Shown here piece by piece: positions 27,913 to 37,357 of a DNA stretch of 64,000 nucleotides. A program made the position numbers and the translations under genes. The notes beneath the pieces are model-generated. The model saw only the letters and a program-made list of their open reading frames with translations. It was not told the origin of the DNA and searched no databases. This DNA comes from Paenibacillus sp. RUD330 (GTDB lineage: Bacteria > Bacillota > Bacilli > Paenibacillales > Paenibacillaceae): positions 2,792,501 to 2,856,500 of the forward strand of contig NZ_CP022655.2 of the NCBI RefSeq assembly GCF_002243345.2, written 5' to 3'. The first letter of the stretch is position 1. Each line of letters opens with the position of its first letter.

Positions 27913-28491
27913 TTACCGGTCCATCTCCCTTTCCGAGATCATCCGGTAATGCCTATCCGTCGGATAGTCGAGCCTGACGGTCTTGAAGCCGTATCGGATC
28001 AGCAGCTCCTCCATCTCCTGCGGCTCGACCCGGCTCGGAGGCGGAACCCGGGCTTCATCCTCCTTCTTCATCCATTCGAGGATGAACAGCAGGCCTCCGG
28101 GCTTCATCACACGGGCCAGCTCCTGGACGGGCTGTTCGACCGTATCGGTCACGTGAAGCACCAGCGAGGCGATCGCCCGGTCGACGGATCGGTCCGGGAG
28201 CGGCAGCCGTTCTGCGGACGCCAGCACCGGCTGAAGATTATGGACCTGTTCTTCCGCCGCCTTGGCCTGCATGTAGCCGATCATCTCCGCTTGCGGGTCA
28301 GCCGCGACAACTTGCCCGCTTGTAAGGGTTGCGGCCGGAAAGGAGAAGTAGCCCGTTCCTGCCCCGACATCCAGCACCGTCATGTCACTCCCGATCTTCA
28401 GAGCTTGGAGCAGCAAGCCGGGAGGCAGCTGCTCCCTCCGCTCCGCGCTCTCCATTCTTTCGATCAGAGAAGGACTGAACTTTTCTTTCAT
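27913..28491 (-). CDS. Class I SAM-dependent methyltransferase
   Basis: A 192-residue cytoplasmic methyltransferase of the UbiE/Methyltransf_11 type. Motif I reads VLDVGAGTGYFSFPAA, an acidic VVAADPQAEM follows, and the LARVMKPGGLLFILEW strand marks the later motif. AGGAGAGAGG precedes the ATG. It stands alone between the rhaEW promoter and the GH87 gene terminator. The acceptor substrate cannot be told from the sequence. Confidence 0.88.
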   Translation of the reverse strand: MKEKFSPSLIERMESAERREQLPPGLLLQALKIGSDMTVLDVGAGTGYFSFPAATLTSGQVVAADPQAEMIGYMQAKAAEEQVHNLQPVLASAERLPLPDRSVDRAIASLVLHVTDTVEQPVQELARVMKPGGLLFILEWMKKEDEARVPPPSRVEPQEMEELLIRYGFKTVRLDYPTDRHYRMISEREMDR

Positions 28492-28570
28492 AGACCTCTC
28501 TCCTTCACTTTACATTAGCCGATGCCGGCCTCTCTCAGATGCATTATCCCTCATCCCGCTGCGAACAAGC

Positions 28571-28603
28571 AAAAAAAGGAAGCTCCGCAGAGCCTCCTTT
28601 TTT
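28571..28603 (-). terminator. Intrinsic terminator after the GH87 gene
   Basis: AAAAAAGGA-GCTC-loop-GAGC-TCCTTTTTT forms a near-perfect hairpin six bases past the GH87 stop, with T runs on both strands. Confidence 0.85.
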
Positions 28604-28608
28604 GCGGC

Positions 28609-31600
28609 TTATTTGATCGTCAGGTTGAATCCGCTCTGGATGTAGTTGCCGCCTGCATAAGCGATGTTCCGGGTCACCAGGTTGTTGAACGTCGCCGATC
28701 CGTTGCCCGTGTACGTATAGATGGCTGCGCCAAGGTGAGGTCCCGAGAAGCGGGATGTCGACACCCCGTCGCGGCCGGTGCCGTCGATCGTGATGTTGTT
28801 GAACACGATGTTCTCGAAGCCGCCGCCGTAGCCGATCTGGACGCCGTCGCGCTGGGCATTGATGATGTCGATGTTGGTGAAGGTGACGTTTTTGATCGCG
28901 TCGTTGGAAGCTTCCAGATCAATCGCTCCGCGCTCGCCGTTGTACAGATCCTGGCTTGTGCCGCTGTTGATGATCGTTGTATCCGAGAAGGTGATGCCGG
29001 TGTTGTTTTGGAAATGGTAGCCAGGGAACACCGTATTCATCCGGATGCCGGAGCCGCCGACACAGTCGATGATGTAGTTGTGGTCCGCTTTGTGGCCGCT
29101 GCCGCCGAAGAAGGCGATGGCTGCCGCGCGCCAGTTGTTCTCGATCGTGTTGTAGGAGAAGGTGTTGTTCACGCCGGCGGGAGCGCCGTTCGTGTTGCTC
29201 GTCCAGACGGCCAGTCCGTCGTCGCCGTTGTTGCGGATGCTGCTGTTGCGGACGGTCGAATTGCTCGTTCCCTGCGCGAAGTTGATGCCGTCGGCAAGGT
29301 TGTTGCGGATGCGGCTGTTCTCCACGACAAGGCCGCTCGCATAGATCGCTGGAGTATGGGCATAGTCGCCGACCCACATGCCGCATTCGAAATGCTCGAC
29401 CCATACGTCATGGATCGTCGAATTGGCTCCGAAGTTGTCCATGAAGCCTTTGTAGACGGCATTCTGGCCGTAGCGGGAACGCAGGTTGGAGTTCATGTAG
29501 ATGTTGCTGAAATCAAGCTTTCCTTTGATTCTCAGGGAGATGCCGCCTCCCGATGCGTTGGGATTCGTGAACTGGATGTTCGTATACCAGATGCCTGCGC
29601 CGGTAACCGTGAAGTTGTCGATCATGTTCGCGGCCGAGCCGATCTCCCACATGCTGCTCAGATGGAAGGTGCCTTCCGGAATATAGAGGGTTTTTCCTGC
29701 CGCTGCCGCTGCGGTCACGGCTGCCTTGAAGGCGGCGAGATCATCCTTGCCGTCATTCGCGACAGCTCCGTATTCGGTGACGGACACCGAATTGGCAGGA
29801 CGGGCGACGGCTGCCGGAATCGGCTCGATCTCGATGAAGTCGACGCCGTACTCCAGGCTGTCTCCGCCCTTCTGGACGCGGATCGTGTCTCCCGGCTTCA
29901 GTGCGGCATCCAGCTTGAAGTGGACTTCGTCGAAACGGAAGAGCGGCCTGCCTCCGCCCGGAGCGTCCGCCGGCATGTCGCCGGAGAAATACTGCCAGCT
30001 GTAGTAGGAGGTCAGCGGCACTGTTTTGGCTTTGGTTCCGTTGACATAGACGTCGAGCGAGCCGTTCTGGCCCATGCCGTCGCTGGTGTCGGGCATCGTG
30101 AAGCGCATCGTGACGCCTGCTCCGCCTTGTCCTTGACGGACGGTCCACTGCAGGCTGGAGCCATTGGACGGAAGAGCGGCGTATTTCTGTCCCGATGCCT
30201 CGGAAGCGATCAGCGATTGATCGAACGTCGGCGCCGTTTTCAGGACAGCTCCGCCGCCGAGCACCGCATCCTCCGTGTCGTACCGGCTGTACGGCATGCT
30301 TGCGCCGCGCGCCGAGTAGACCGTGAGGCTCGCATTGCTCGTATTGTTGCTTTGCTTGGCCGGAATTTCGTTGCCGTCAGCGGCTACAGTCGTCGAGACG
30401 GCATAAGTGCCGCTCGCAGCGGTCCAGCTGCCCACGCTGATGTTCGTGGACGCGCCTGCTGCAAGGGAACCTGTGTAGGTGCCCGTAAAGGTTTGGAGCG
30501 TCGCTCCGGCGGAGTTTTTCAGAACGACGGTTACGGGATGGGCTCCGCCGGCGGAAGCCAGCGTGCCCTGGTTTTTGAGGGCGACGGTAAAGGCGACCGC
30601 CGCTCCCTGCGACGGCGTGCCCGGCGACCATGACGTCGTGGCGACGAGGTCGGAGCTGGACACAGGAGCTACGACGAGATTAGTGGGGTTCGCGTAGCTG
30701 TTGTTGCCTTCATTCTGCTCGATGACGGCGTTGCTCTCGTCGACCTTGGCGCTTACCGCGTACGTTGCGGCTGCTTTGGCGCCTGCGTTGACCGATACAT
30801 TCACAGAAGCTCCTGCCGCAAGCGCTCCTACCGGCGCGGTGCCGGCGAGCTCGTTGTTCAGGTAGAAATTGACCGTCGTGGCGCCAGCGGCTGCAGTCCC
30901 GATGTTCTTGACGACGGCGTTCAGCGTAATGTCGCCGCTCTCAACCGGAGAGGCCGGAGTCCATGACATGCCGGTAATGGTCAAGTCCGGATTAGGCGCG
31001 GGCGTGCCGAACACTTGAAACTCGGCGATCTGGCCGGCCGGAGCGCCGGAGTTCGACGTGATGTTCAGCTGGAGGCGCTTGACCGTAGCGGTGACCGGAA
31101 TCGTCACGCTATTGCCGGTTGCGGGATTGAACGTATAGGACTGGGCCGAGACGAGATTGCTGAAGGAGCCGGCGTTCTGATCCGCTCCAAGCACTTGGAT
31201 CGTCTGCGTGCGAGTTCCCCATTCCGAAGCCGGATTCAGCTTCAGCACGACGGAGGTGATGCTCTGGTTGGAGCCGAAATCGAGGGTCAGCGTGCTTGGG
31301 TTGCCGCCTCCCTCCCAATAGGTGGATGTATTGTTGTCATTCGCATTCGCGGCTACGTAGGTCTGCGTGCTGGAAGAAGCAGTAATCGATTTCCCCAAGG
31401 CGATGTTGCCGCCCGCCGGAGTCGGCGTCGGCGTCGCCGAAGGAGTAGGGGTTGCCGTAGGTGTCGGTGTCGGTGTCGGTGTCGGCGTTGGCGTTGGCGT
31501 TGGTGTTGGGGTAGGCGTTGGCGTTGGGGTAGGCGTTGGGGCCGTCGCCCCGTAAATCTCAAGCTCCGACAGCTGGCCTGCAGGCCAGCCCGTATTGGCC

Positions 31601-32064
31601 GTGAAATTCAGGCGGACGTAACGGGTGCTGGCGGCGCTGAAGTTGATCGTGACGCTGTTGCCGGCGACGGATGGATTGAATGCATACCCCGCCGATCCGA
31701 CGATGTTCGTGAACGTCGAGCCGTTCGCGCTGCCCTGGATCGAGAGCGTCTGCGTACGGGTCTCCCATCCGGACGGAAGCTTGAGGACGATCTGGTCGAT
31801 GCTCGTGCTGGAGCCAAGGTCGACTTGGATCCACTGCGGGAAGGCGTTGTTCGTGCTTTCCCAATAAGTTCCCTGATTGCTGTCCTTGACATTGTCGGGG
31901 CTGTACGTCTGCGACTGGCCGCTGGCGGTGACGGTTTTGCCGAGCGTCAGGTTCGCGCCTCCTGCGGCGGTTGCAGGGGCGATCGGGCCGGCAGCCTGGA
32001 AGAAGCCGGCGGCGATCAGGACGAGCACCAACAGCCAATTCATATATTTAGTGCGGATATGCAT
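28609..32064 (-). CDS. Secreted GH87 alpha-1,3-glucanase (mutanase/mycodextranase) with accessory modules
   Basis: A 1151-residue secreted enzyme. Order: signal peptide (1-34), discoidin/F5-8C domain (36-172), Thr-Pro linker (175-219), second discoidin domain (221-357), two CARDB-type Ig domains (about 361-590), a beta-rich CBM6/35-like stretch (about 600-745), and a right-handed beta-helix catalytic domain (about 755-1151). Asp925, Asp948 and Asp949 (in ADGINFAQG and [10 protein letters not shown]) have the 23- and 24-residue spacing of the three catalytic Asp known for Bacillus alpha-1,3-glucanase Agl. The discoidin plus TP-linker plans also match that group. AGGAGG precedes the ATG. Likely target: alpha-1,3-glucan of fungal walls or streptococcal mutan. 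Confidence 0.88.
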   Translation of the reverse strand: MHIRTKYMNWLLVLVLIAAGFFQAAGPIAPATAAGGANLTLGKTVTASGQSQTYSPDNVKDSNQGTYWESTNNAFPQWIQVDLGSSTSIDQIVLKLPSGWETRTQTLSIQGSANGSTFTNIVGSAGYAFNPSVAGNSVTINFSAASTRYVRLNFTANTGWPAGQLSELEIYGATAPTPTPTPTPTPTPTPTPTPTPTPTPTPTATPTPSATPTPTPAGGNIALGKSITASSSTQTYVAANANDNNTSTYWEGGGNPSTLTLDFGSNQSITSVVLKLNPASEWGTRTQTIQVLGADQNAGSFSNLVSAQSYTFNPATGNSVTIPVTATVKRLQLNITSNSGAPAGQIAEFQVFGTPAPNPDLTITGMSWTPASPVESGDITLNAVVKNIGTAAAGATTVNFYLNNELAGTAPVGALAAGASVNVSVNAGAKAAATYAVSAKVDESNAVIEQNEGNNSYANPTNLVVAPVSSSDLVATTSWSPGTPSQGAAVAFTVALKNQGTLASAGGAHPVTVVLKNSAGATLQTFTGTYTGSLAAGASTNISVGSWTAASGTYAVSTTVAADGNEIPAKQSNNTSNASLTVYSARGASMPYSRYDTEDAVLGGGAVLKTAPTFDQSLIASEASGQKYAALPSNGSSLQWTVRQGQGGAGVTMRFTMPDTSDGMGQNGSLDVYVNGTKAKTVPLTSYYSWQYFSGDMPADAPGGGRPLFRFDEVHFKLDAALKPGDTIRVQKGGDSLEYGVDFIEIEPIPAAVARPANSVSVTEYGAVANDGKDDLAAFKAAVTAAAAAGKTLYIPEGTFHLSSMWEIGSAANMIDNFTVTGAGIWYTNIQFTNPNASGGGISLRIKGKLDFSNIYMNSNLRSRYGQNAVYKGFMDNFGANSTIHDVWVEHFECGMWVGDYAHTPAIYASGLVVENSRIRNNLADGINFAQGTSNSTVRNSSIRNNGDDGLAVWTSNTNGAPAGVNNTFSYNTIENNWRAAAIAFFGGSGHKADHNYIIDCVGGSGIRMNTVFPGYHFQNNTGITFSDTTIINSGTSQDLYNGERGAIDLEASNDAIKNVTFTNIDIINAQRDGVQIGYGGGFENIVFNNITIDGTGRDGVSTSRFSGPHLGAAIYTYTGNGSATFNNLVTRNIAYAGGNYIQSGFNLTIK
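31408..31542 (-). repeat. Thr-Pro linker microsatellite
   Basis: A run of degenerate six-base units (ACNCCN on the coding strand) encodes the TP linker between the two discoidin domains. Synonymous variation between units shows it is kept at protein level, but it remains a slippage-prone tract. Confidence 0.85.
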
Positions 32065-32399
32065 TATAGTCCTCCTCGGGTTCGTTTGGTTCGCGGCATA
32101 ATCGCTTGAATACGACTGAATAATAGGTCGGCCAAATCCGTGGATCCCTGATTCGAAGCGCTTTCAATTGTTGGGCTGCCATCACCTTCTTTGCGGGATG
32201 ATTGCTGCTTGGCGATCCTCCTTTCACGGACATGCATCCTCATTATAAAGGCTGATTTGCCAAATGATGGAGTGGCGATCCTACGGAAAAGAGGTGCGAT
32301 TCTATGTTTTTTTCCCGACGATGGCGCTGGAAGCAAACAAAAGGCCTCGATGCCTGTGTCATCGGGCCTATCGAAATCGTTTTTTTTGAATCCACCACT
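32065..32399. other. 335-base spacer with GH87 upstream region
   Basis: No gene is seen. It holds the AGGAGG site of the GH87 gene, a cre-like site at 32153-32166, and presumably the GH87 promoter, for which no clear -35/-10 pair was found. Confidence 0.6.
32153..32166. promoter_or_regulatory. cre-like site upstream of GH87
   Basis: TCGAAGCGCTTTCA matches the CcpA consensus at 12 of 14 positions, 89 bases before the GH87 start. The core AAGCGCTTTCA recurs upstream of the GH16 gene and of tctC. Confidence 0.5.
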
Positions 32400-33464
32400 C
32401 TAGAAACCAGACGAGATCAGATCATGAAGCTGGGGCCGGATGCGCAGAATAGCGTCCGTGCGGCCGAAGTGGACCCGATTGGTCAGCAGGATGATCTGCA
32501 GCTCCCGCTCCGGATCGAACCAAATGCTCGTTCCCGTAAAGCCGGTGTGGCCATAGGACGTCTGCGACAGCAGGCTTCCGGCCGAATTCGGACTGTCGGG
32601 ATTGACGAGCTGCCAGCCCAAGCCGCGGAAATCGCCGGCAAAGGGAGTCTGGTTCCGCCGAGCTTCAGCCAGCCATGATTCCGCCAAGATCTCCCTCCCT
32701 TCATGCTTTCCTCCGGCATGGATCATGGCTGCGAATTTCAGCACATCCTCCGCGGTGGAGAACAGTCCCGCGTGTCCGCTTATTCCTCCCATCCGCTCCG
32801 CCTTTTCGTCATGGACGACACCGCGCTTGTAGGCTCCAGCTTCCTCGGAGTATTCCGTGGAGGCATATCGGGAAGGATCGAATGGCGGAAGGAATCCTGT
32901 ATCCTTCATCCCCAAAGGAGCGTAGATCTCCCTCTCCAAAAACGACGTGAACGGCTCCCCGGCAGCCTGCTCCGCGATAAGATGCAGCAGAATGAAGCCG
33001 AGATCGCTGTAGACGACCTCCTCGCCCGGCGCGCTCAAGGGACGTTCGCTCCGAACGCGATCCAGCAGCTCCTCCCTGCCCATCGCCATGACTTCCTTCA
33101 TAGGCAGCCCGGCTCGAAGGCCGGATGTATGGGTCAGCAGATGGCGGATCGTGATGGGATTCTCGGCGTTATCTGCATAACCCCGGATATGGCCGGCTAT
33201 CGTGTCGTCCAAGGAAAGCCTGCCCTCTCCGGCCAGCTTGAGGATAGCCGGCAGTGTGGCCAGCACCTTCGTCAAGGAAGCCATATCGAATACGGTGTCC
33301 CACTCCATGGCTTCCCTTTGCGGATAGACGGCCCGGCAGCCGTAGGCTTTCCTCAGGACAGGATGTCCCTGGACGGCTACGGCAAGCACGGCTCCCGGCA
33401 AATGTCCGTCCCTGATTTCCTGCTCCATGAATGCGTCTATGCGGGATTTGTCCATCTCTCCCAT
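32400..33464 (-). CDS. Beta-lactamase-family serine hydrolase (class C/esterase type)
   Basis: A 354-residue protein of the beta-lactamase-related esterase family. The nucleophile motif SLTK lies at about residues 63-66 (ASLTKVLATLPAI), the Tyr motif is YSD in VVYSDLGFILLHLIAEQAAG, and HTGFTGTS is the third motif. No signal peptide is visible, so it is probably cytoplasmic, like EstB-type esterases. AGGAGGAGG precedes the ATG. Antibiotic hydrolysis is not implied; families like this hydrolyse esters or peptides. It is divergent from the TPR gene. Confidence 0.87.
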   Translation of the reverse strand: MGEMDKSRIDAFMEQEIRDGHLPGAVLAVAVQGHPVLRKAYGCRAVYPQREAMEWDTVFDMASLTKVLATLPAILKLAGEGRLSLDDTIAGHIRGYADNAENPITIRHLLTHTSGLRAGLPMKEVMAMGREELLDRVRSERPLSAPGEEVVYSDLGFILLHLIAEQAAGEPFTSFLEREIYAPLGMKDTGFLPPFDPSRYASTEYSEEAGAYKRGVVHDEKAERMGGISGHAGLFSTAEDVLKFAAMIHAGGKHEGREILAESWLAEARRNQTPFAGDFRGLGWQLVNPDSPNSAGSLLSQTSYGHTGFTGTSIWFDPERELQIILLTNRVHFGRTDAILRIRPQLHDLISSGF

Positions 33465-33624
33465 GAACCTGCCTCCTCCTTTGGCCGTTTCGGCCGCCGC
33501 GAGCTGCGGCGAATGATGCTTCTCCTTGTATCTTCCATCAATACGCGGCAGATGGCAATGCCGACTCTGTTATAGGGGAATGTTCCCTGTCCGGCACGAC
33601 TGAAATCTGCTAGTGTGAAGACAA

Positions 33625-34050
33625 ATGGATGCGGTCCATTATCAATGCGGCATCGCCCATGACAATTCCGGGTTGGGTCGGGAGGCCATTCCCTATTATG
33701 AAAGGGCTCTGGAGCTTGGACTCTCGGGGCCGGACCGGGAACGATGCTTGCTTGGACTGGGAAGCACTTACCGATATTGGGGGCGTTATACCGAGGCTGT
33801 GCATGTCCTGCGCCAGGGAGTCGCGGAATTTCCCGGCAACCGGGCCTTGCAGGCGTACCTCTCCATGGCTCTCTACAATACCCGGGAATACAAGGAGAGC
33901 GTCGAGCTTCTCATCGCCAATCTGATGGAGTCGACCGACGATGGCATCTTGCAGTACTTCAAACGCGGAATTCTAGCCTATGCGGAAGACTTGGATGAAA
34001 CAGCGGCGGAAGACCTGGATGAAACAGCCGCGAAAGACAGCCGCAAGTAA
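33625..34050 (+). CDS. Tetratricopeptide repeat protein
   Basis: A 141-residue all-helical protein with three TPR units (for example YYERALELGLSGPDRERCLLGLGSTYRYWGRYTEAV and FPGNRALQAYLSMALYNTREYKESVELL). Such proteins are scaffolds for protein contacts. In the Bacillus/Paenibacillus family I recall about 25-30 extra N-terminal residues; here an in-frame TGA sits nine bases before the ATG, so the N-terminus may be shortened. The end carries a duplicated EDLDETAA unit. The ribosome-binding site is weak. Function unknown. Confidence 0.75.
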   Translation: MDAVHYQCGIAHDNSGLGREAIPYYERALELGLSGPDRERCLLGLGSTYRYWGRYTEAVHVLRQGVAEFPGNRALQAYLSMALYNTREYKESVELLIANLMESTDDGILQYFKRGILAYAEDLDETAAEDLDETAAKDSRK

Positions 34051-34095
34051 TCGCCCGAAACGGCATCATCCTCCATGAAGCTCATAGGTACGGAC

Positions 34096-34128
34096 AAAAA
34101 AGAACGCCGCGGTCCGCGGCGTTCTTTT
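34096..34128. terminator. Bidirectional terminator between TPR and GH16 genes
   Basis: GAACGCCGCG pairs perfectly with CGCGGCGTTC across a three-base loop, flanked by A and T runs, so it can serve both convergent genes. Confidence 0.88.
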
Positions 34129-34146
34129 CAGCATTCCTTATCCTGC

Positions 34147-35427
34147 TTATACCTTCACAAAGCGCCACTTCTGCGCTCCCGTGCCGTTGTCGGTCCAGAT
34201 CTGCACGTTCGTTCCGTCCGCGGTTCCCGACGAGGAGACGTCCAGAGCCTTGTTGCTGCCGACGCCGATGACCTTGAAGCTGCCGTCCCCGTTGTCGACG
34301 ATTCTCCAATTCTGGGCGTTGTTGCCGTTCTGATTCGCGATCTGCACATTCGTGCCGTCGGCTGTCCCCGCCCCAGCGACATCGAGCGCCTTGCCGCTCG
34401 CCGGATTGATCAGCTTGAACGATCCATCCGCGTTGGCGACCGCCTGCCAGCGCTGGGCTCCGGTTCCGTTGTCCGAGTAGATCTGGACATTGGTGCCGTC
34501 CGCAGTTCCTGCGGCATAGATGTCAAGCGCCTTGTTGCTGTTGACGTTGATCAGCTTGTATACCGCTCCGGCTTCGATCGGCGAAGAGGTCGGCGTTCCT
34601 TGCGTATAGACACGGACATAATCGACGGTCATCGTCTGAGGGAATACCGTCGAAGCATTCGGGTTGCCCGGCCAGTTGCCCCCGACAGCGAGATTCATGA
34701 TCATGAAGAACGGATGGTCGAATACCCAAGTCTGGCCCGCTCCGAGCTGACTCTTGTTGAACGTATGATACAGATTGCCGTCTACGTACCAGCGGATCTG
34801 CGTCGGCTCCCATTCGACTCCGAAGACATGGAACGCGTCTGCGAACGAGCCGCTCGGCAGCCTGTAGGATTTGCTTATGCCGCCGGCCCCGGAGTATCCG
34901 GGACCGTGCACCGTTCCGTACACGGTGCTGGTGTCATGGCCCAGGTATTCCATGATGTCGAGCTCGCCGCTGCCCGGCCAGCCGGCCGTATCGAGGTTGT
35001 TGCCGAGCATCCAGAAGGCCGGCCAGATGCCTTGGCCGTAAGGGAGCTTGATGCGGGCCTCGAATTTGCCGTAAGCCTGGTTGAATTTTCCTTTTGTCAG
35101 CAGCCGGGCGGAAGTGTAGGACATGCCGCCGACATTTTCCTTGATCGCTTTGATGACCAGATTTCCGCTGCCGTCGAGGTAGGAGTTGTTGCGGCTGTTC
35201 GTGTAATATTCCAGCTCGTTGTTGCCCCATCCCCCGCCGCCGATGTCATAGCCCCATTTGCTTCCGTCCGGCGCGGAGCCGGAAGCTCCGTTGAATTCAT
35301 CGCTCCAGGACAGGTTCCAGGTCGGCGCCGCTTGGGCTGAAGGCATACGGACACCTCCCAGGCTGATCAGAAGAACGGCGGCCATCGCAAGCATCGCAAT
35401 CGTTCTCATTCTCGTTTTTGCTTTCAT
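34147..35427 (-). CDS. Secreted GH16 beta-glucanase with ricin-type lectin domain
   Basis: A 426-residue secreted enzyme. The signal peptide (about 1-34, ending in SAQA) is followed by a GH16 catalytic domain to about residue 275; the active site reads GELDIMEYLG with catalytic Glu155 and Glu160, and the extra Met marks the beta-1,3- or beta-1,3(4)-glucanase (laminarinase) branch. Residues 285-426 are a ricin B-type (CBM13) trefoil with three QxW-type repeats, each with KALDI/KALDV and GTADGTNVQI. AGGAGG precedes the ATG. With the GH87 enzyme nearby it would attack the two main fungal wall glucans. Confidence 0.93.
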   Translation of the reverse strand: MKAKTRMRTIAMLAMAAVLLISLGGVRMPSAQAAPTWNLSWSDEFNGASGSAPDGSKWGYDIGGGGWGNNELEYYTNSRNNSYLDGSGNLVIKAIKENVGGMSYTSARLLTKGKFNQAYGKFEARIKLPYGQGIWPAFWMLGNNLDTAGWPGSGELDIMEYLGHDTSTVYGTVHGPGYSGAGGISKSYRLPSGSFADAFHVFGVEWEPTQIRWYVDGNLYHTFNKSQLGAGQTWVFDHPFFMIMNLAVGGNWPGNPNASTVFPQTMTVDYVRVYTQGTPTSSPIEAGAVYKLINVNSNKALDIYAAGTADGTNVQIYSDNGTGAQRWQAVANADGSFKLINPASGKALDVAGAGTADGTNVQIANQNGNNAQNWRIVDNGDGSFKVIGVGSNKALDVSSSGTADGTNVQIWTDNGTGAQKWRFVKV

Positions 35428-35734
35428 GTCATTTCCTCCTCTTCCATTCCATTATGAAGCGCTTTCAAAAGGATTCATTTGTTCGCCCTTCAGGCCATTC
35501 GCACCTCCCTCTCGAAAAAATGGAAACTAATAACGGATGCTATTTTATTATGAACCTATCTCCATAAAAGTAAATTCCCATTATTTCGGTCACTCGATTT
35601 CGGGTGCGGGACCGCTCCGGCATCGGAAATGGTATCCCCTTCCTTTTCCGGGCCGGAGCTTCCGGCTATTGTCCTTCCCCGCGAGCTTTGTTAGCATGAA
35701 GGCATATCCATTCCTCGAAGCGCAGGTGACCGTT
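35428..35734. other. 307-base spacer between divergent GH16 and HxlR genes
   Basis: It holds the GH16 ribosome-binding site and a cre-like element at 35454-35467. The rest is AT-richer than the flanks and should contain both promoters, but no confident -35/-10 pairs were found and no gene is seen. Confidence 0.55.
35454..35467. promoter_or_regulatory. Weak cre-like site upstream of GH16
   Basis: ATGAAGCGCTTTCA has a perfect right half and matches the CcpA consensus at 11 of 14 positions, 27 bases before the GH16 start. Confidence 0.35.
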
Positions 35735-36121
35735 ATGAATCGTCAAGAACCCAAAATCTTCCGAACGGCTGTCGAGGCCGCGCTTGAAGCGATCGGCGGA
35801 AAGTGGAAGCCCGTCATCCTGTTTCATCTCACCTTCGGAATGAAACGGAACGGCCAGCTGCTCCGGCTCATTCCGGACATCACCCAGAAGGTGCTGACCC
35901 AGCAGCTGCGGGAGCTTCAGGATGCCGGCATCGTGAGACGGATTTCCTACGACGAGATCCCTCCGCGGGTGGAATACGAGCTGACCGGGTTCGGCCGGAC
36001 GCTGGAGCCGCTCCTGCACTCGATGTGCCTGTGGGGAGAGTCCTATATCAGCGAGGCTTACGGGGAAACGGCGGTCGTCCTGCATTCCCCCGACAGCCAG
36101 GACGACGACGGCGGCTTATGA
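35735..36121 (+). CDS. HxlR-family transcriptional regulator
   Basis: A 128-residue winged-helix regulator. The HxlR signature reads ALEAIGGKWKPVILFHL, GQLLRLIPDITQKVLTQQLRELQDAGIVRRI and PPRVEYELTGFGRTLEPLL. It lacks the usual N-terminal Cys of redox-sensing relatives such as HypR/QorR. The ATG at 35735 follows AGGTGA; an upstream in-frame ATG at 35696 has no such site. It is convergent with the SDR gene 36171-37241, with a terminator between. Its target is not evident. Confidence 0.88.
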   Translation: MNRQEPKIFRTAVEAALEAIGGKWKPVILFHLTFGMKRNGQLLRLIPDITQKVLTQQLRELQDAGIVRRISYDEIPPRVEYELTGFGRTLEPLLHSMCLWGESYISEAYGETAVVLHSPDSQDDDGGL

Positions 36122-36123
36122 TC

Positions 36124-36157
36124 CACAAAAAAACCGTGCCTCGGCACGGTTTTTTGT
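36124..36157. terminator. Bidirectional terminator
   Basis: A CCGTGCC/GGCACGG stem is flanked by A7 and T6 runs, between the convergent HxlR and SDR genes. Confidence 0.88.
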
Positions 36158-36170
36158 GGAAGAACAAAAA

Positions 36171-37241
36171 TCATGGAATGATCCGGCGAAGGCGCAACTC
36201 ATCAAAGATCTCCTGGAACCGCTTCTCGGTATCGACGAATTCATGAAAGCCGAAGCGTCTGGCCTTGGAGCTGTCCGCAAAAAAGTCATAGTCCCAGGAG
36301 AACACGAAATCTCCGAATCCCCAGGACGACACCTCCTCGTAGCGATGCGGCTCCAGGCCGTACTTCTCCCTCATCCGGTTCCAGAGCGGCTCCTTGTCCG
36401 CCATGACCGTCGACAGTGACATCGGGAGCGGAGGAGCGGCCTCCATCTCGAAATAGGAAGCGATGCGCGGCCACATGTCGTCCCAACGGAACAGGTCTCC
36501 ATTGGCGATGTTGAAAGCTTGATTGGCGCAGCCCGCATCCGTCGCCGCCCATACGGTCGCGCGGGCAAGCAGGCCGGCATCGGTCATCTCGAGCAGGCTG
36601 CCGTATGCGCCAGGCTTGCCGGGAAACCGCAGCGGGATGCCCAGTTCCTTGGATATGGAGGCATAAACGGCGATGACCATGGCCAGATTCATCGGATTGC
36701 CGAGGGCGAACCCCGTGACGACGGACGGCCGCATGGCCGACCATGTCCATGGCTTTCCGATCTGGCGCTCCTCCAGGAACTGCTGCTGATCCACATTGAA
36801 TTCAGGCGGCATATGGTAGGCGTCGGTTTCTTTGGCCGGCGTCTTGAACGGTCCAAGATGGGCTCCATAGACTTTGTAGCCCTGCATGAGGCTGACATGG
36901 CGGAGGCCGGGAGCGGCCGCTTCGACGGCATCGACCGTGTTGACCAGCATCGCCACATTGGGCTCCACCAGCTCCGACCATGTCGGCCGGTCCTGATAGG
37001 CGGCATGAAAGACATGCGTCACCTCGCTCAGGCCGCCGAGCTTCTCCCTTGAATCGGCGGGGTCGAGCAGGTCTGCGGCTACATAGCGGAGACGGGGCGA
37101 CGGTTCGCCGCCCCTGCGCGACACTCCGATCGCTTCCCAGTCCGGCAGGGATGCCAGATGATCGATCAGGTTCCGTCCGATTACTCCAGAAGCTCCTGTT
37201 ACCAGAGCGACCTTGCGTTTGCTGTCCTGGCTTTCCTTCAA
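36171..37241 (-). CDS. SDR family NAD(P)-dependent oxidoreductase (PRISE-like)
   Basis: A 356-residue extended SDR. The Rossmann motif is VTGASGVIGRNL. The active-site stretch LMQGYKVYGAHLGPFKTPAKE resembles the progesterone 5-beta-reductase/iridoid-synthase-like (PRISE) group, whose enzymes reduce activated enones; the catalytic Tyr and Lys (QGYKVYG) are present. The start is TTG at 37241, behind AAGGAG about ten bases upstream; no better ATG is in frame. Its natural substrate in bacteria is unknown. Confidence 0.85.
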   Translation of the reverse strand: MKESQDSKRKVALVTGASGVIGRNLIDHLASLPDWEAIGVSRRGGEPSPRLRYVAADLLDPADSREKLGGLSEVTHVFHAAYQDRPTWSELVEPNVAMLVNTVDAVEAAAPGLRHVSLMQGYKVYGAHLGPFKTPAKETDAYHMPPEFNVDQQQFLEERQIGKPWTWSAMRPSVVTGFALGNPMNLAMVIAVYASISKELGIPLRFPGKPGAYGSLLEMTDAGLLARATVWAATDAGCANQAFNIANGDLFRWDDMWPRIASYFEMEAAPPLPMSLSTVMADKEPLWNRMREKYGLEPHRYEEVSSWGFGDFVFSWDYDFFADSSKARRFGFHEFVDTEKRFQEIFDELRLRRIIP

Positions 37242-37357
37242 TTTCGTTCAGCTCCTTGACTTGTCATAAGCCGATTATGGAGCTTTTCGAACGATGCCGT
37301 AAGTCCGCACTTCAAGGTCACTCAAGCACCTTCAGGTACCTGTCCCTGTCCGCGAAT

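Noticed and set aside
28522-30633. A 703-codon plus-strand open frame over the GH87 gene
   Set aside because: It is the antisense shadow of the GH87 coding sequence; no ribosome-binding site and no recognisable domain.
31408-31542. CRISPR-like or regulatory repeat
   Set aside because: It simply encodes a Thr-Pro linker in the GH87 protein.
32400-33464. Secreted beta-lactamase resistance gene
   Set aside because: The SxxK, YxD and HTG motifs fit the broad serine-hydrolase family, but no signal peptide is present and the Tyr motif is YSD, so antibiotic hydrolysis is not supported.
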